Below are positions 56,980 through 64,000 of a stretch of DNA of 64,000 nt, in pieces (position 1 is the stretch's first letter; each line of letters begins with the position of its first letter). The stretch is from the NCBI GenBank assembly GCA_900543085.1, contig UQQF01000004.1:1-64000 (forward strand), in the 5' to 3' direction. Below the pieces are notes generated by a model. The model was not told the origin of the DNA, did no database searches, and worked only from the letters and a program-made list of their open reading frames with translations. This DNA is from an uncultured Eubacteriales bacterium. GTDB taxonomy: Bacteria > Bacillota > Clostridia > Oscillospirales > Oscillospiraceae. The position numbers and the translations under genes are program-made.

Positions 56980-57776
56980 ATTACGACGCCCTGCGCGAAT
57001 GCAAACTTTTTCTGCTTGACATGGACGGTACGCTCTACCTCGGAGACGAGGTGTTTGACGGGGCTGTCGGCTTCATAGACACGCTCTCACGCACCGGACG
57101 CCGATACATCTACCTGACCAATAACTCCTCGCGCGCCGGCGAGGACTACATAGCGCGTCTGCGCCGCCTGGGCTTCCCCTGCGAGCGGGAAAACGTCTTC
57201 ACCTCCGGCATGGCCACGGGCATGTATCTGCAAAAGCACTACCCGAGCGAGCTCGTCTACGTCCTCGGCACCCCGGCCTTCGAGCGCGAGCTGGAGAGCT
57301 ACGGCGTAACGCTCACGCGCGAAGACGACGCCACCGTGGTGTGCGCGGGCTTCGACACCACGCTCACCTATGAGAAGCTGGACAGAGCCGTCCACTTCCT
57401 GCGCAGGGGCGCGGCCTTCATCGCGGCCAACCCAGACTGGGTCTGCCCCATGCCCGCCGGCGAGGTCATGCCCGACTGCGGCAGCATCTGCGCCCTGCTG
57501 ACGGCCTCAAGCGGCGTCAAGCCCTTTTATATCGGCAAGCCCAACCGCAGCATGGTTGACATAATATCCGAAATGACCGGCGTGCCCAACGCACAGATCT
57601 GCTGCGTCGGCGACAGGCTCTACACGGACATAGCCGTGGCCGTCAACGCGGGCGCGGTCAGCGTCCTGGTCATGAGCGGCGAGACGACCCGGGACATACT
57701 GGAGTCGAGCGAGACCCGCCCCGACTACGTCCTGCGCGACGTGGCGCAGCTGGCCGAGGTGCTCGCCGGGAACTGA
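56976..57776 (+). CDS. HAD-IIA phosphatase (NagD/AraL-like)
   Basis: 266 residues; ATG overlaps the upstream stop. HAD motifs: LDMDGTLYLGDEVFDGAVGF (catalytic Asp), LTNNSSR (motif II), KPNRSMVDII (Lys) and GDRLYTDIAVAVNAGAVSVLV (motif IV). The squared cap is of NagD type (residues 80-180). Such enzymes dephosphorylate sugar phosphates or nucleotides and serve as damage-repair phosphatases. A terminator follows 31 bases later. Confidence 0.93.
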   Translation: MNYDALRECKLFLLDMDGTLYLGDEVFDGAVGFIDTLSRTGRRYIYLTNNSSRAGEDYIARLRRLGFPCERENVFTSGMATGMYLQKHYPSELVYVLGTPAFERELESYGVTLTREDDATVVCAGFDTTLTYEKLDRAVHFLRRGAAFIAANPDWVCPMPAGEVMPDCGSICALLTASSGVKPFYIGKPNRSMVDIISEMTGVPNAQICCVGDRLYTDIAVAVNAGAVSVLVMSGETTRDILESSETRPDYVLRDVAQLAEVLAGN

Positions 57777-57807
57777 TCCCCACAGAAACGCCCCGGAGCG
57801 GGCAATA

Positions 57808-57839
57808 AAAAAGACGGTGGCTCAAGCCACCGTCTTTTT
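57808..57839. terminator. Bidirectional terminator between HAD-IIA and CoA-transferase genes
   Basis: AAAAAGACGGTGGC, loop TCAA, and GCCACCGTCTTTTT; usable from either side. Confidence 0.93.
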
Positions 57840-57854
57840 GGTTTATGCTTGGGT

Positions 57855-59105
57855 TCAGCGCTTCACTACCAGGTAGTCGGGAGTCCAGGTGTCGCCCAGA
57901 CCGACTATCTTCTGCTCGGCGAGAGCGCGGATCTCCTCCTCGCTGTAGCCGTAGCTGGTGAGGACGTCCATGGTGTCCTCGCCGGGGACGCCGCCGTGGG
58001 TAGTCTCGGGCAGGCCGGCCTCGTGGAAGTGGATCGGGGAGCGCGGAATGCGGACAGTGCTGCCGCTGCGCGGATAGCTGATCTCCTGCATGAGCTCGGC
58101 CTCGAAAGCAACGTCGTCCTGGGCGACCTCGCGGTAGCTCTGGCAGACGTCGTGGGGGATGTCGCAGTCGCTGAGGATGGCGTCGACCTCGTCGTAGTTC
58201 TTGGTCGCGATCCAGCGCTCCATCTCCTCGGAGAGCTTACGGCCGTTCATGTAGGCGTCGATCATGCCGGGGTAGTTGGTGTACCAGGACTCGTCCCAGC
58301 CGGCGCGGTGCACGAACTTCTCCCAAGGCCAGCCGTTGCCGCAGATGGTGACCCAGTGGCCGTCGGCGCACTTGTAGATGTTGTACAGCGGGGAGAAGGT
58401 GTCCATCGGATCCTTCGGCCAGGGAACGTTGTAGGGCTCCTGAGCGGTGATTATCGGGAACGCGCCCGCCCAGATGCCGGCGCCGTAGAGGTTGGCGGTG
58501 ACCATGTCGCCGAGGCCGGTACGCAGCTTGTTGATGTAAGCGGCCATGACGCCCATGGCGAGGTAGCAGCCGGTGGGCAGGTCGCCCTGGCCGGCGAAGG
58601 GCATGTAGGGCTTGGTGCCCTCACGCTCGGCGGCGAAGTGCACGCCGGCGCGGCTGACGTAAGCAACGGAGTCGAAGCCGCCGCGGTCGGAGTAGGGTCC
58701 CTTGGTGCCGTATCCGGTCACGTTGGCGTAGATGAGGCCGGGGTACTCCTTGTGGAGGGATTCCCAGTCCAGGCCGAGGCGCTGCATGTTCGCCTGACGC
58801 AGGTGGCAGACGAAGACGTCGGCGGTCTCGAGCAGCTTCTTCAGGATGGCAATACCCTCAGGCCTGCGGGTGTCGAGCGCAAGCTGCTTCTTGTTGCCGT
58901 TGACAAGGTCGTACAGAGGCAGGTCGCCGTTCTTTATTCCCATGGCGTTCTTGCCGAGGTCGCGGGTCTTGTCGTCACCAACGAGGGCCTCGATACGGAT
59001 AACGTCAGCGCCGTACTCGGCCAGTATCTTGGCACAGGTGGGGCCGGCAACGAAGCTGGCCATGTCTATAACTTTCATTCCCTTGAGAAGTTCGAGTTTT
59101 GCCAT
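57855..59105 (-). CDS. Class III CoA-transferase (CaiB/BaiF), FldA/HadA-like
   Basis: 416 residues from ATG 59105; GGAGC lies about 12 bases upstream. Family III marks: KLELLKGMKVIDMASFVAGPTCAKILAEYGADVIRIE at the start, NGNKKQLALDT, YANVTGYGTKGPYSDRGGFDSVAYVSRAGVHF, and the GQGDLPTGCYLAMG segment whose Asp is the likely catalytic residue forming the CoA-anhydride. The overall pattern resembles the 2-hydroxyacyl-CoA transferases of amino-acid fermentation (FldA, HadA). No dehydratase or acyl-CoA dehydrogenase is next to it, so the substrate is unknown. Confidence 0.9.
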   Translation of the reverse strand: MAKLELLKGMKVIDMASFVAGPTCAKILAEYGADVIRIEALVGDDKTRDLGKNAMGIKNGDLPLYDLVNGNKKQLALDTRRPEGIAILKKLLETADVFVCHLRQANMQRLGLDWESLHKEYPGLIYANVTGYGTKGPYSDRGGFDSVAYVSRAGVHFAAEREGTKPYMPFAGQGDLPTGCYLAMGVMAAYINKLRTGLGDMVTANLYGAGIWAGAFPIITAQEPYNVPWPKDPMDTFSPLYNIYKCADGHWVTICGNGWPWEKFVHRAGWDESWYTNYPGMIDAYMNGRKLSEEMERWIATKNYDEVDAILSDCDIPHDVCQSYREVAQDDVAFEAELMQEISYPRSGSTVRIPRSPIHFHEAGLPETTHGGVPGEDTMDVLTSYGYSEEEIRALAEQKIVGLGDTWTPDYLVVKR

Positions 59106-59458
59106 GCTCTTTAATAGCTCCTTTTCTATGTATTGTTTCACGATTATACGACCCGGAGGTATTGTCACGCTCTGTCCAAGTCGTCTTTGTCGTTATATTA
59201 ACATTTTTTCAAGGCTCAACTGGGTCGTTTCTCTTTTATTCTCCGCAGTTTTATAGGCACATTTTACTCAGATTACTATTATTTTTGAATCCGCCCTTGT
59301 GCTCCGCAACAGTCCCACGGCTGCGGTACCCCGTTCAAAAATTTTTTCGCTTAACATTTGTGTAACATTTAACTTGTTTTTCATGTAACAACTCGCTGAT
59401 ATTATAATACTCGCAAGAGACAGTTTCATCTTTTTCATTTTGTCCTCATTCCATAGGG
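59106..59458. other. A+T-rich intergenic stretch without genes
   Basis: About 350 bases with A+T runs and several short T-runs (TTTTATAGGCAC, AAAAATTTTTTCGC). I see no open frame with a ribosome-binding site, tRNA or riboswitch in it. It should contain the CoA-transferase promoter near its left end. Confidence 0.5.
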
Positions 59459-59490
59459 AAGCCGGCCTGGAGCTCACCAGGCCGGCTTTT
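59459..59490. terminator. Hairpin at 59.46 kb
   Basis: AAGCCGGCCTGG with CCAGGCCGGCTT and a TTTT tail on the plus side. It faces the purine nucleoside phosphorylase terminator region. Confidence 0.85.
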
Positions 59491-59499
59491 CATCTTTTC

Positions 59500-59528
59500 C
59501 GCCCGGGGGTACGCCGTACCCCCGGGCG
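59500..59528 (-). terminator. GC hairpin after the PNP gene
   Basis: CGCCCGGGGGTA with TACCCCCGGGCG and a CGCCG loop, ten bases after the PNP stop; no U-tract on the minus strand. A related CCGGGGG stem occurs at 16.9 kb. Confidence 0.55.
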
Positions 59529-59537
59529 TGGACGTAT

Positions 59538-60365
59538 TCACTTGCACATGGCGGCGATGCTGTCCCTCACCAGAGCCGTGAACAGGGGCGCGGCCTTGTC
59601 CGCGGCCTCCTGGACTTCCTTGTGGCTGAGCGGCGTGGGAGAAAGGCCGGCGGCCTTGTTGGACACGCAGCTCACGCCGCAGACGCGCAGGCCGCAGTGG
59701 TTGGCGGCCACGGCCTCGACGGCGGTGGACATGCCCACGGCGTCGGCGCCCATCGCGCCGAGCATGCGTATCTCCGCCGGGCTCTCATAGCTCGGGCCGG
59801 TGAGCTGGCAGTAGACGCCCTCGCGCAGCTCTATGCCGTCGGCCTTGGCGACGCCGCGTATGACGTCGCAGAGCGCGGGGTCGTATATGTGCGACATATC
59901 CGGGAAGCGCGTACCCAGCTCCTCTATGTTCGGCCCCATCAGCGGATTGGGCACGAAGCAGGCGATGTGGTCGGTTATCAGCATGAGGTCGCCGGCGTTG
60001 AAGGCCGGGTTCACGCCGCCGGAGGCGTTGGTCAGGAACAGTATCTCCGCGCCCAGCTCCTTCATGAGCCGCGCCGGCAGCACGACGTCGTCTATGCTGT
60101 AGCCCTCGTAGTAGTGCACGCGCCCCTGCATGCAGACGACGGGCGCCTCGCCGAGATAGCCGAAGATGAACTTGCCGGCATGTCCCGGCACGGTGGAGAC
60201 GGGGAAGCCGGGGATGTCCGCATACGGCACCTCGCACTCGACCTTCAGGTTGGCGGCGAAGCCTCCCAGCCCGCTGCCCAGCACCAGCGCCGCCTTGGGC
60301 ACGAAGTCCGTCCTAGTGCGGACATAGTCGCGGCAGCCTATCAGCTTTTCGTAACGCTTATCCAT
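59538..60365 (-). CDS. Purine-nucleoside phosphorylase (trimeric, PNP)
   Basis: 275 residues matching trimeric PNP: VPKAALVLGSGLGGFA, FPVSTVPGHAGKFIFG, RVHYYEGYS (phosphate/substrate), LTNASGGVNPAFNAGDLMLITDHI, GVYCQLTGPSYESPAEIRML, DAVGMSTAVEAVAANHCGLRVCGVSCVSNKAAG. GGAGGGCTGAC precedes the ATG. It cleaves purine ribo- and deoxyribonucleosides with phosphate. Two bases separate it from the DUF4037 gene. Confidence 0.96.
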   Translation of the reverse strand: MDKRYEKLIGCRDYVRTRTDFVPKAALVLGSGLGGFAANLKVECEVPYADIPGFPVSTVPGHAGKFIFGYLGEAPVVCMQGRVHYYEGYSIDDVVLPARLMKELGAEILFLTNASGGVNPAFNAGDLMLITDHIACFVPNPLMGPNIEELGTRFPDMSHIYDPALCDVIRGVAKADGIELREGVYCQLTGPSYESPAEIRMLGAMGADAVGMSTAVEAVAANHCGLRVCGVSCVSNKAAGLSPTPLSHKEVQEAADKAAPLFTALVRDSIAAMCK

Positions 60366-60367
60366 TG

Positions 60368-61297
60368 TCAGCCCTCCATAACGTGTAGATTTCTTACGGT
60401 TTCGTCGCTTATGTGCTCCATGATGGAGTACGCGTGCGGCTCCATATAGTCGCCGCGCGCCTCTGTCAGCCCCTGCAGCTCCAGCTCCTTGACGGCGATG
60501 GCGCAGACGGCCTCGATGTCATTGGCTATGCTCACGTCGTCGCGGCGGGTGGAGCCGGAGGCTATGTCCTTGAGATAGGGCATGGCCTCGCCCATCGCCA
60601 CCAGTCCCTCCGCTCCGGCGAACTGCCACTTGTAGAACGGCTCATACCGGAAGTTGAGCAGATACAGCATCGAGAGCGACGCGTTCAAAAACTCGCCCAG
60701 CGCCAGCCGCGCGCCGAACACGTCCCCGCGGCGCATCATGCGGTAGTAGTTGTACTGCCCGGACTGCGCCATCGTGGCCGCGCGAGCCGCGAGCTTCTTT
60801 AAGCGCACATCCTCGGGGTAACAGGGCAAAAGGGCGTTGCGCACCGCCGTGAACTCGCCCAGGCCGTCTTCAAACACCTCGCCGGACGTGCAGGTGGCGA
60901 GGAAGTGCTCCTGTATGCGCACCCACTTCATCAGCGTGTCCGGCACGCCGGGGCAGCCGATGTAGTAGCTGTAGAAGCTCCCCGTCGTCATCACGCCGAC
61001 GCGCTGCGCGCCGGTGCGCGTTGGCTTCCGCTCAAAGCCCATGAACTCCCGCGGCAGAGCCTCGTAGGCGCTCTGCATGGCCGCGCCGCAGAGCTCGTAG
61101 TCGGCCTCGTTCAGCCAGACGATGAAGCCCGGGCCGAAATCGTGGTCGCGCGAGAACTCGTCGTCCAGACCCAGGCAGTCGCTGCCCTGCCCGGACAGTC
61201 CCACTGCTGCCCGGCTCATGACCTCCGGGAAGCGCTCTTTCAGCGCGGGGGCGCCGACCTGTTCATAGTAGAGCCTGCAGAGCTCCAGACCCTTCAT
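60368..61297 (-). CDS. DUF4037 nucleotidyltransferase-like protein
   Basis: 309 residues, ATG at 61297 with GAGGTGATG upstream. The N-terminal third has GLSGQGSDCLGLDDEFSRDHDFGPGFIVWL, where the GS and two acidic residues fit a nucleotidyltransferase active site (GS-x(n)-D-x-D). The C-terminal two-thirds is helical (LGEFLNASLSMLYLLNFRYEPFYKW). Members of this family are uncharacterised, sometimes linked to antibiotic modification. It is the first gene of a two-gene operon with PNP. Confidence 0.82.
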   Translation of the reverse strand: MKGLELCRLYYEQVGAPALKERFPEVMSRAAVGLSGQGSDCLGLDDEFSRDHDFGPGFIVWLNEADYELCGAAMQSAYEALPREFMGFERKPTRTGAQRVGVMTTGSFYSYYIGCPGVPDTLMKWVRIQEHFLATCTSGEVFEDGLGEFTAVRNALLPCYPEDVRLKKLAARAATMAQSGQYNYYRMMRRGDVFGARLALGEFLNASLSMLYLLNFRYEPFYKWQFAGAEGLVAMGEAMPYLKDIASGSTRRDDVSIANDIEAVCAIAVKELELQGLTEARGDYMEPHAYSIMEHISDETVRNLHVMEG

Positions 61298-61439
61298 AGG
61301 ACATCACCTCGAATCTATATCTAGTGCCTCAGGGCATATTGCCCATGGCATATTGCACTACTTATTGTCGCTTATCCGCGTGAAAATTGCAAGGACTTTT
61401 TGCGCGGAGTGTGGTATAGTATATGGGCTGCCCGAACAG

Positions 61440-61564
61440 AGGCCGCAAAGCCCGGTTACAAAAGTATAGGCGTTGGGTGACGTAAGAACCTGCGTGATAA
61501 CAACCCGGGCACAGAGACTTTACATTTCGGTAACGAATGGTTCCAATCTGTATTTTGTGGCCTT
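61440..61564 (+). ncRNA. Candidate structured RNA of about 125-140 nt
   Basis: Three stems close a branched fold. P1 pairs AGGCCGCAAA (61440-61449) with TTTGTGGCCT (61555-61564). P2 pairs GCCCGGTT (61450-61457) with AACCCGGGC (61502-61510). P3 pairs ACAGA (61511) with TCTGT (61552) and bears CATTTCG-GTAA-CGAATG, a GNRA-type loop. It follows a TATAGT box (about 61416) and lies just before the nrdG promoter, with no terminator. The fold was read by eye and I cannot assign it to a known class. Confidence 0.4.
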
Positions 61565-61570
61565 TGCCTA

Positions 61571-61603
61571 TTGACAACAGTCCGCAAACACTATATATTG
61601 TGA
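61571..61603 (+). promoter_or_regulatory. nrdG-nrdD promoter with NrdR box over the -10
   Basis: TTGACA (61571-61576), 17-base spacer, TATATT (61594-61599). The sequence ACACTATATATTGTGA (61588-61603) matches the NrdR consensus and covers the -10 box, so NrdR with bound dATP would block RNA polymerase. Only one box is visible, although two in tandem are usual. Confidence 0.88.
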
Positions 61604-61678
61604 TACAGACGCTCCCGAGGGCGCAAGATGTGCGCTCACGGCGGGCGGGTTTTTACGCTTGAAACGGAGGTTCGGCGC

Positions 61679-62374
61679 GTGTTTTTGGCCGGAATACAGA
61701 AGCTTACACTGCTGGATTACCCCGGCAAGGTGGCGTGCACGGTGTTCACGGCGGGCTGCGACCTGCGCTGCCCCTTCTGCCACAACGCCTCGCTGGCTCT
61801 GCCGGAGCGGGAGAGCGACTCCATGGAGCTTGACGACCTGCTGGCCTTCCTGCGCAAGCGGCAGGGCATACTCGACGGCGTGGCCGTTACGGGCGGCGAG
61901 CCGCTGATGCACCCCGGCATCGTGGACGTGCTTGGCAAGATAAAGGCGCTCGGCTACAGCGTGAAGCTGGACACGAACGGCACCTTCCCCAAGCGCCTGC
62001 GCGAGATAGTCGAGGCGAAGCTCGCAGACCGCGTGGCCATGGACATCAAGGCCGCGCCGGAAAACTACGGCAAGCTGGTGGGCATCCCCGGCTATGACAT
62101 TGCTCCCATACGCGAGAGCGCGGAGTACCTCATGGGCTGCGGCGTGGACTACGAGTTCCGCACCACGGCGGTCAAAGGGCTGCACACGCGCGCCGACTTC
62201 GAGGGCATCGCGCAGTGGATAGCCGGTGCGAAGGAGTACTACATACAGGAGTTCAAGGACTCCGGCGACCTCATAGCCGGGCAGGGACTGGACGGCTTCA
62301 CGGAGGCCGAGATGCACGCGCTCGCGGAGGTCGTAAGGCCGCTTGTGCCGTCGGTGCAGGTGCGCGGGATATGA
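61679..62374 (+). CDS. nrdG: Anaerobic ribonucleotide reductase activating protein (NrdG)
   Basis: 231 residues from GTG 61679, with GGAGG eight bases upstream. The radical-SAM cluster CDLRCPFCHN has its cysteines at residues 27, 31 and 34; VTGGEPLMH and KLDTNGTFP carry the SAM-binding strands. The enzyme makes the glycyl radical on NrdD. It is longer than E. coli NrdG (154) and belongs to the longer type found in Clostridia. It precedes nrdD by 36 bases and is controlled by the NrdR box upstream. Confidence 0.93.
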   Translation: MFLAGIQKLTLLDYPGKVACTVFTAGCDLRCPFCHNASLALPERESDSMELDDLLAFLRKRQGILDGVAVTGGEPLMHPGIVDVLGKIKALGYSVKLDTNGTFPKRLREIVEAKLADRVAMDIKAAPENYGKLVGIPGYDIAPIRESAEYLMGCGVDYEFRTTAVKGLHTRADFEGIAQWIAGAKEYYIQEFKDSGDLIAGQGLDGFTEAEMHALAEVVRPLVPSVQVRGI

Positions 62375-62410
62375 CGTATATAAACGATTATACATACAGG
62401 AGGGCAAAAG

Positions 62411-64000
62411 ATGTACAGGGTTAAAAAGAGAGACGGCGACCTAGTCGATTTCAACATCAGCAAAATAAGCGCTGCCATAAAGAAGGCCTTTGAGGCCACG
62501 GGCACCGAGTATAACGAGAGCGTCATAGACTTCCTCGCGCTCAAGACCACGGCCGACTTCCAGAGCAAGATCGAGAACGAGGCCATCTCCGTCGAGGACA
62601 TCCAGGACAGCGTCGAGGCCGTGCTCTCCCGCGGAGGGTACGAGCACGTCGCGAAGGCGTACATCCTCTACCGCCGCCAGCGCGAGAAGCTGCGCAACAT
62701 GAAGAACACCTACCTCGACTACAAGAACGTGGTCGACAGCTACCTTGACGCGAGCGACTGGCGCGTCAAGGAGAACAGCACCGTCAACTACTCCGTCGGC
62801 GGCCTCATCCTCTCCAACTCCGGCGCCATCACCGCCAACTACTGGCTCAGCGAGATATACGACGACGAGATAGCCAACGCCCACAAGAACGCAGACCTCC
62901 ACCTGCACGACCTCTCCATGCTCACCGGCTACTGCGCGGGCTGGAGCCTCAAGCAGCTCATCCAGGAGGGTCTGGGCGGCATCCCCGGCAAGATAACCTC
63001 CTCCCCGGCCAGCCACCTCTCCACGCTCTGCAACCAGATGGTCAACTTCCTCGGCATCATGCAGAACGAGTGGGCCGGCGCGCAGGCCTTCTCCAGCTTT
63101 GACACCTACCTCGCCCCCTTCGTCAAGGTGGACAACCTCAACTACAAAGAAGTCAAGCAGTGCATCCAGAGCTTTGTCTACGGCGTGAACACCCCGTCGC
63201 GCTGGGGCACTCAGGCTCCCTTCTCCAACATCACTCTCGACTGGACCGTGCCCGCCGACCTCAGGGATCAGAAGGCCATCGTCGGCGGCAAGGAGATGGA
63301 CTTCACCTACGGCGACTGCAAGGCCGAGATGGACATGGTCAACAAGGCCTTCATCGACATCATGATCGAGGGCGACGCCAACGGCCGCGGCTTCCAGTAC
63401 CCCATCCCCACCTACTCGATAACCAAGGACTTCGACTGGTCGCCCACGGAGAACAACAAGCTGCTCTTTGAGATGACCGCCAAGTACGGCACGCCCTACT
63501 TCTCCAACTACATCAACTCCGACATGGAGCCGAGCGACGTGCGCAGCATGTGCTGCCGCCTCCGTCTCGACCTGCGCGAGCTGCGCAAGAAGTCCGGCGG
63601 CTACTTCGGCTCCGGCGAGAGCACCGGCTCCATCGGCGTCGTCACGCTGAACATGCCGCGCCTGGCCTACCTCTCCAAGGACGAGGACGACTTCATCCGC
63701 CGCCTGGACAAGCTGATGGACATCGCCGCGCGCAGTCTCAAGGTAAAGCGCGACGTGGTCACCAAGCTGATGAACGAGGGACTCTACCCCTACACGAGGC
63801 GCTACCTCGGCACCTTTGAGAACCACTTCTCCACCATCGGCCTCGTCGGCATGAACGAGGCGGGTCTCAACGCCAAGTGGATCCGCGCCGACATGACGCA
63901 CGAGAGCTGCCAGGAGTTCACCAAGCGCACTCTCAGGCACATGCTCAGCCGCCTCTCCGACTATCAGGAGATGTACGGCGACCTCTACAACCTCGAGGCC
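62411..64000 (+). CDS. nrdD: Anaerobic ribonucleoside-triphosphate reductase, N-terminal 530 residues (3' end outside window)
   Basis: ATG 62411 with AGGAGGG upstream; the frame remains open to the window end. Residues 1-90 are the ATP-cone (YRVKKRDGDLVDFNISKISAAIKKAF, EDIQDSVEAVLSRGGYEHVAKAYILYR). The catalytic barrel begins with NSTVNYSVGG, DLHLHDLSMLTGYCAGWS (catalytic Cys), TPSRWGTQAPFSNITLD, GFQYPIPTYSITKDFDW and RSMCCRLRLDL. The glycyl-radical site lies beyond the window. It reduces ribonucleotides under anaerobic conditions, supporting an anaerobic lifestyle. Confidence 0.96.
   Translation, partial: MYRVKKRDGDLVDFNISKISAAIKKAFEATGTEYNESVIDFLALKTTADFQSKIENEAISVEDIQDSVEAVLSRGGYEHVAKAYILYRRQREKLRNMKNTYLDYKNVVDSYLDASDWRVKENSTVNYSVGGLILSNSGAITANYWLSEIYDDEIANAHKNADLHLHDLSMLTGYCAGWSLKQLIQEGLGGIPGKITSSPASHLSTLCNQMVNFLGIMQNEWAGAQAFSSFDTYLAPFVKVDNLNYKEVKQCIQSFVYGVNTPSRWGTQAPFSNITLDWTVPADLRDQKAIVGGKEMDFTYGDCKAEMDMVNKAFIDIMIEGDANGRGFQYPIPTYSITKDFDWSPTENNKLLFEMTAKYGTPYFSNYINSDMEPSDVRSMCCRLRLDLRELRKKSGGYFGSGESTGSIGVVTLNMPRLAYLSKDEDDFIRRLDKLMDIAARSLKVKRDVVTKLMNEGLYPYTRRYLGTFENHFSTIGLVGMNEAGLNAKWIRADMTHESCQEFTKRTLRHMLSRLSDYQEMYGDLYNLEA

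Noticed and set aside
62441-63940. A 499-codon open frame on the minus strand opposite nrdD
   Set aside because: nrdD on the plus strand is clearly the real gene; the opposite frame is rich in Val, Ala, Gly and Asp, the usual shadow composition.
1-64000. CRISPR arrays, insertion sequences with transposases, rRNA genes
   Set aside because: I read for regularly spaced repeats, DDE-type transposases and rRNA motifs and found none in the window; the resolvase domain at 34.6 kb is the only recombinase.

Overview
The window looks like chromosomal DNA of an anaerobic, high-GC member of the Firmicutes, probably class Clostridia (Oscillospiraceae-like). This is an inference from several signs: many lipoproteins, S-layer homology repeats, a VanW protein, a SpoVK-like AAA ATPase, anaerobic NrdDG, QueT/QueH queuosine salvage, and tRNA genes with encoded CCA. 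Two stretches (about 25.1-28.4 kb and 34.6-39.4 kb) are visibly richer in A+T than the rest and carry accessory genes.

Region 1 (1-11.8 kb) is one catabolic unit. A long minus-strand operon starts at 9115 and encodes an SsuA/TauA-like binding lipoprotein, two permeases, two ATPases, an RpiB/LacAB-like isomerase, a split transketolase, a transaldolase-like protein, a TauE/SafE exporter and a triosephosphate-isomerase paralogue cut by the window edge. A divergent LacI-type regulator and a GldA-like alcohol dehydrogenase follow. Three copies of one 14-bp operator-like sequence tie these units together. The set resembles the transketolase branch of sulfoglycolysis but has parts that do not fit it, so it may be a new or variant sulfo-sugar or organosulfonate pathway.

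Region 2 (11.8-24.8 kb) is mostly housekeeping: tRNA-Gln, queT and queH, a dCMP deaminase, rpsF-ssb-rpsR, a nucleobase permease, a DegV protein, tRNA-Ser, and small enzymes. It also holds an archaeal/plant-type D-aminoacyl-tRNA deacylase (DTD2). It ends with a Vat-like acetyltransferase preceded by a 19-codon leader peptide and a hairpin that can hide its Shine-Dalgarno sequence.

Region 3 (24.8-29.3 kb) is an A+T-rich island with a cytosolic FtsH-like AAA protease, a WYL regulator and an unknown protein, flanked by gene fragments. Region 4 (29.3-34.4 kb) holds a VanX-like peptidase, metG and a HAD phosphatase. Region 5 (34.4-44.7 kb) begins at tRNA-Ser(GCU) with a serine-recombinase domain. 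It contains a LytTR regulator, a DUF1906/peptidoglycan-binding protein, a candidate 25-residue peptide gene and a series of lipoproteins. Three promoter-like sequences there share a CGTCTATA core with constant spacing, suggesting an extracytoplasmic-function sigma regulon.

Region 6 (44.8-64 kb) has a two-component system, VWA protein, phosphoesterase, VanW, hemW, htpG, an AAA ATPase, a HAD phosphatase, a CoA-transferase, purine nucleoside phosphorylase, a candidate structured RNA, and the anaerobic ribonucleotide reductase operon nrdG-nrdD under a NrdR box. nrdD runs off the right edge.
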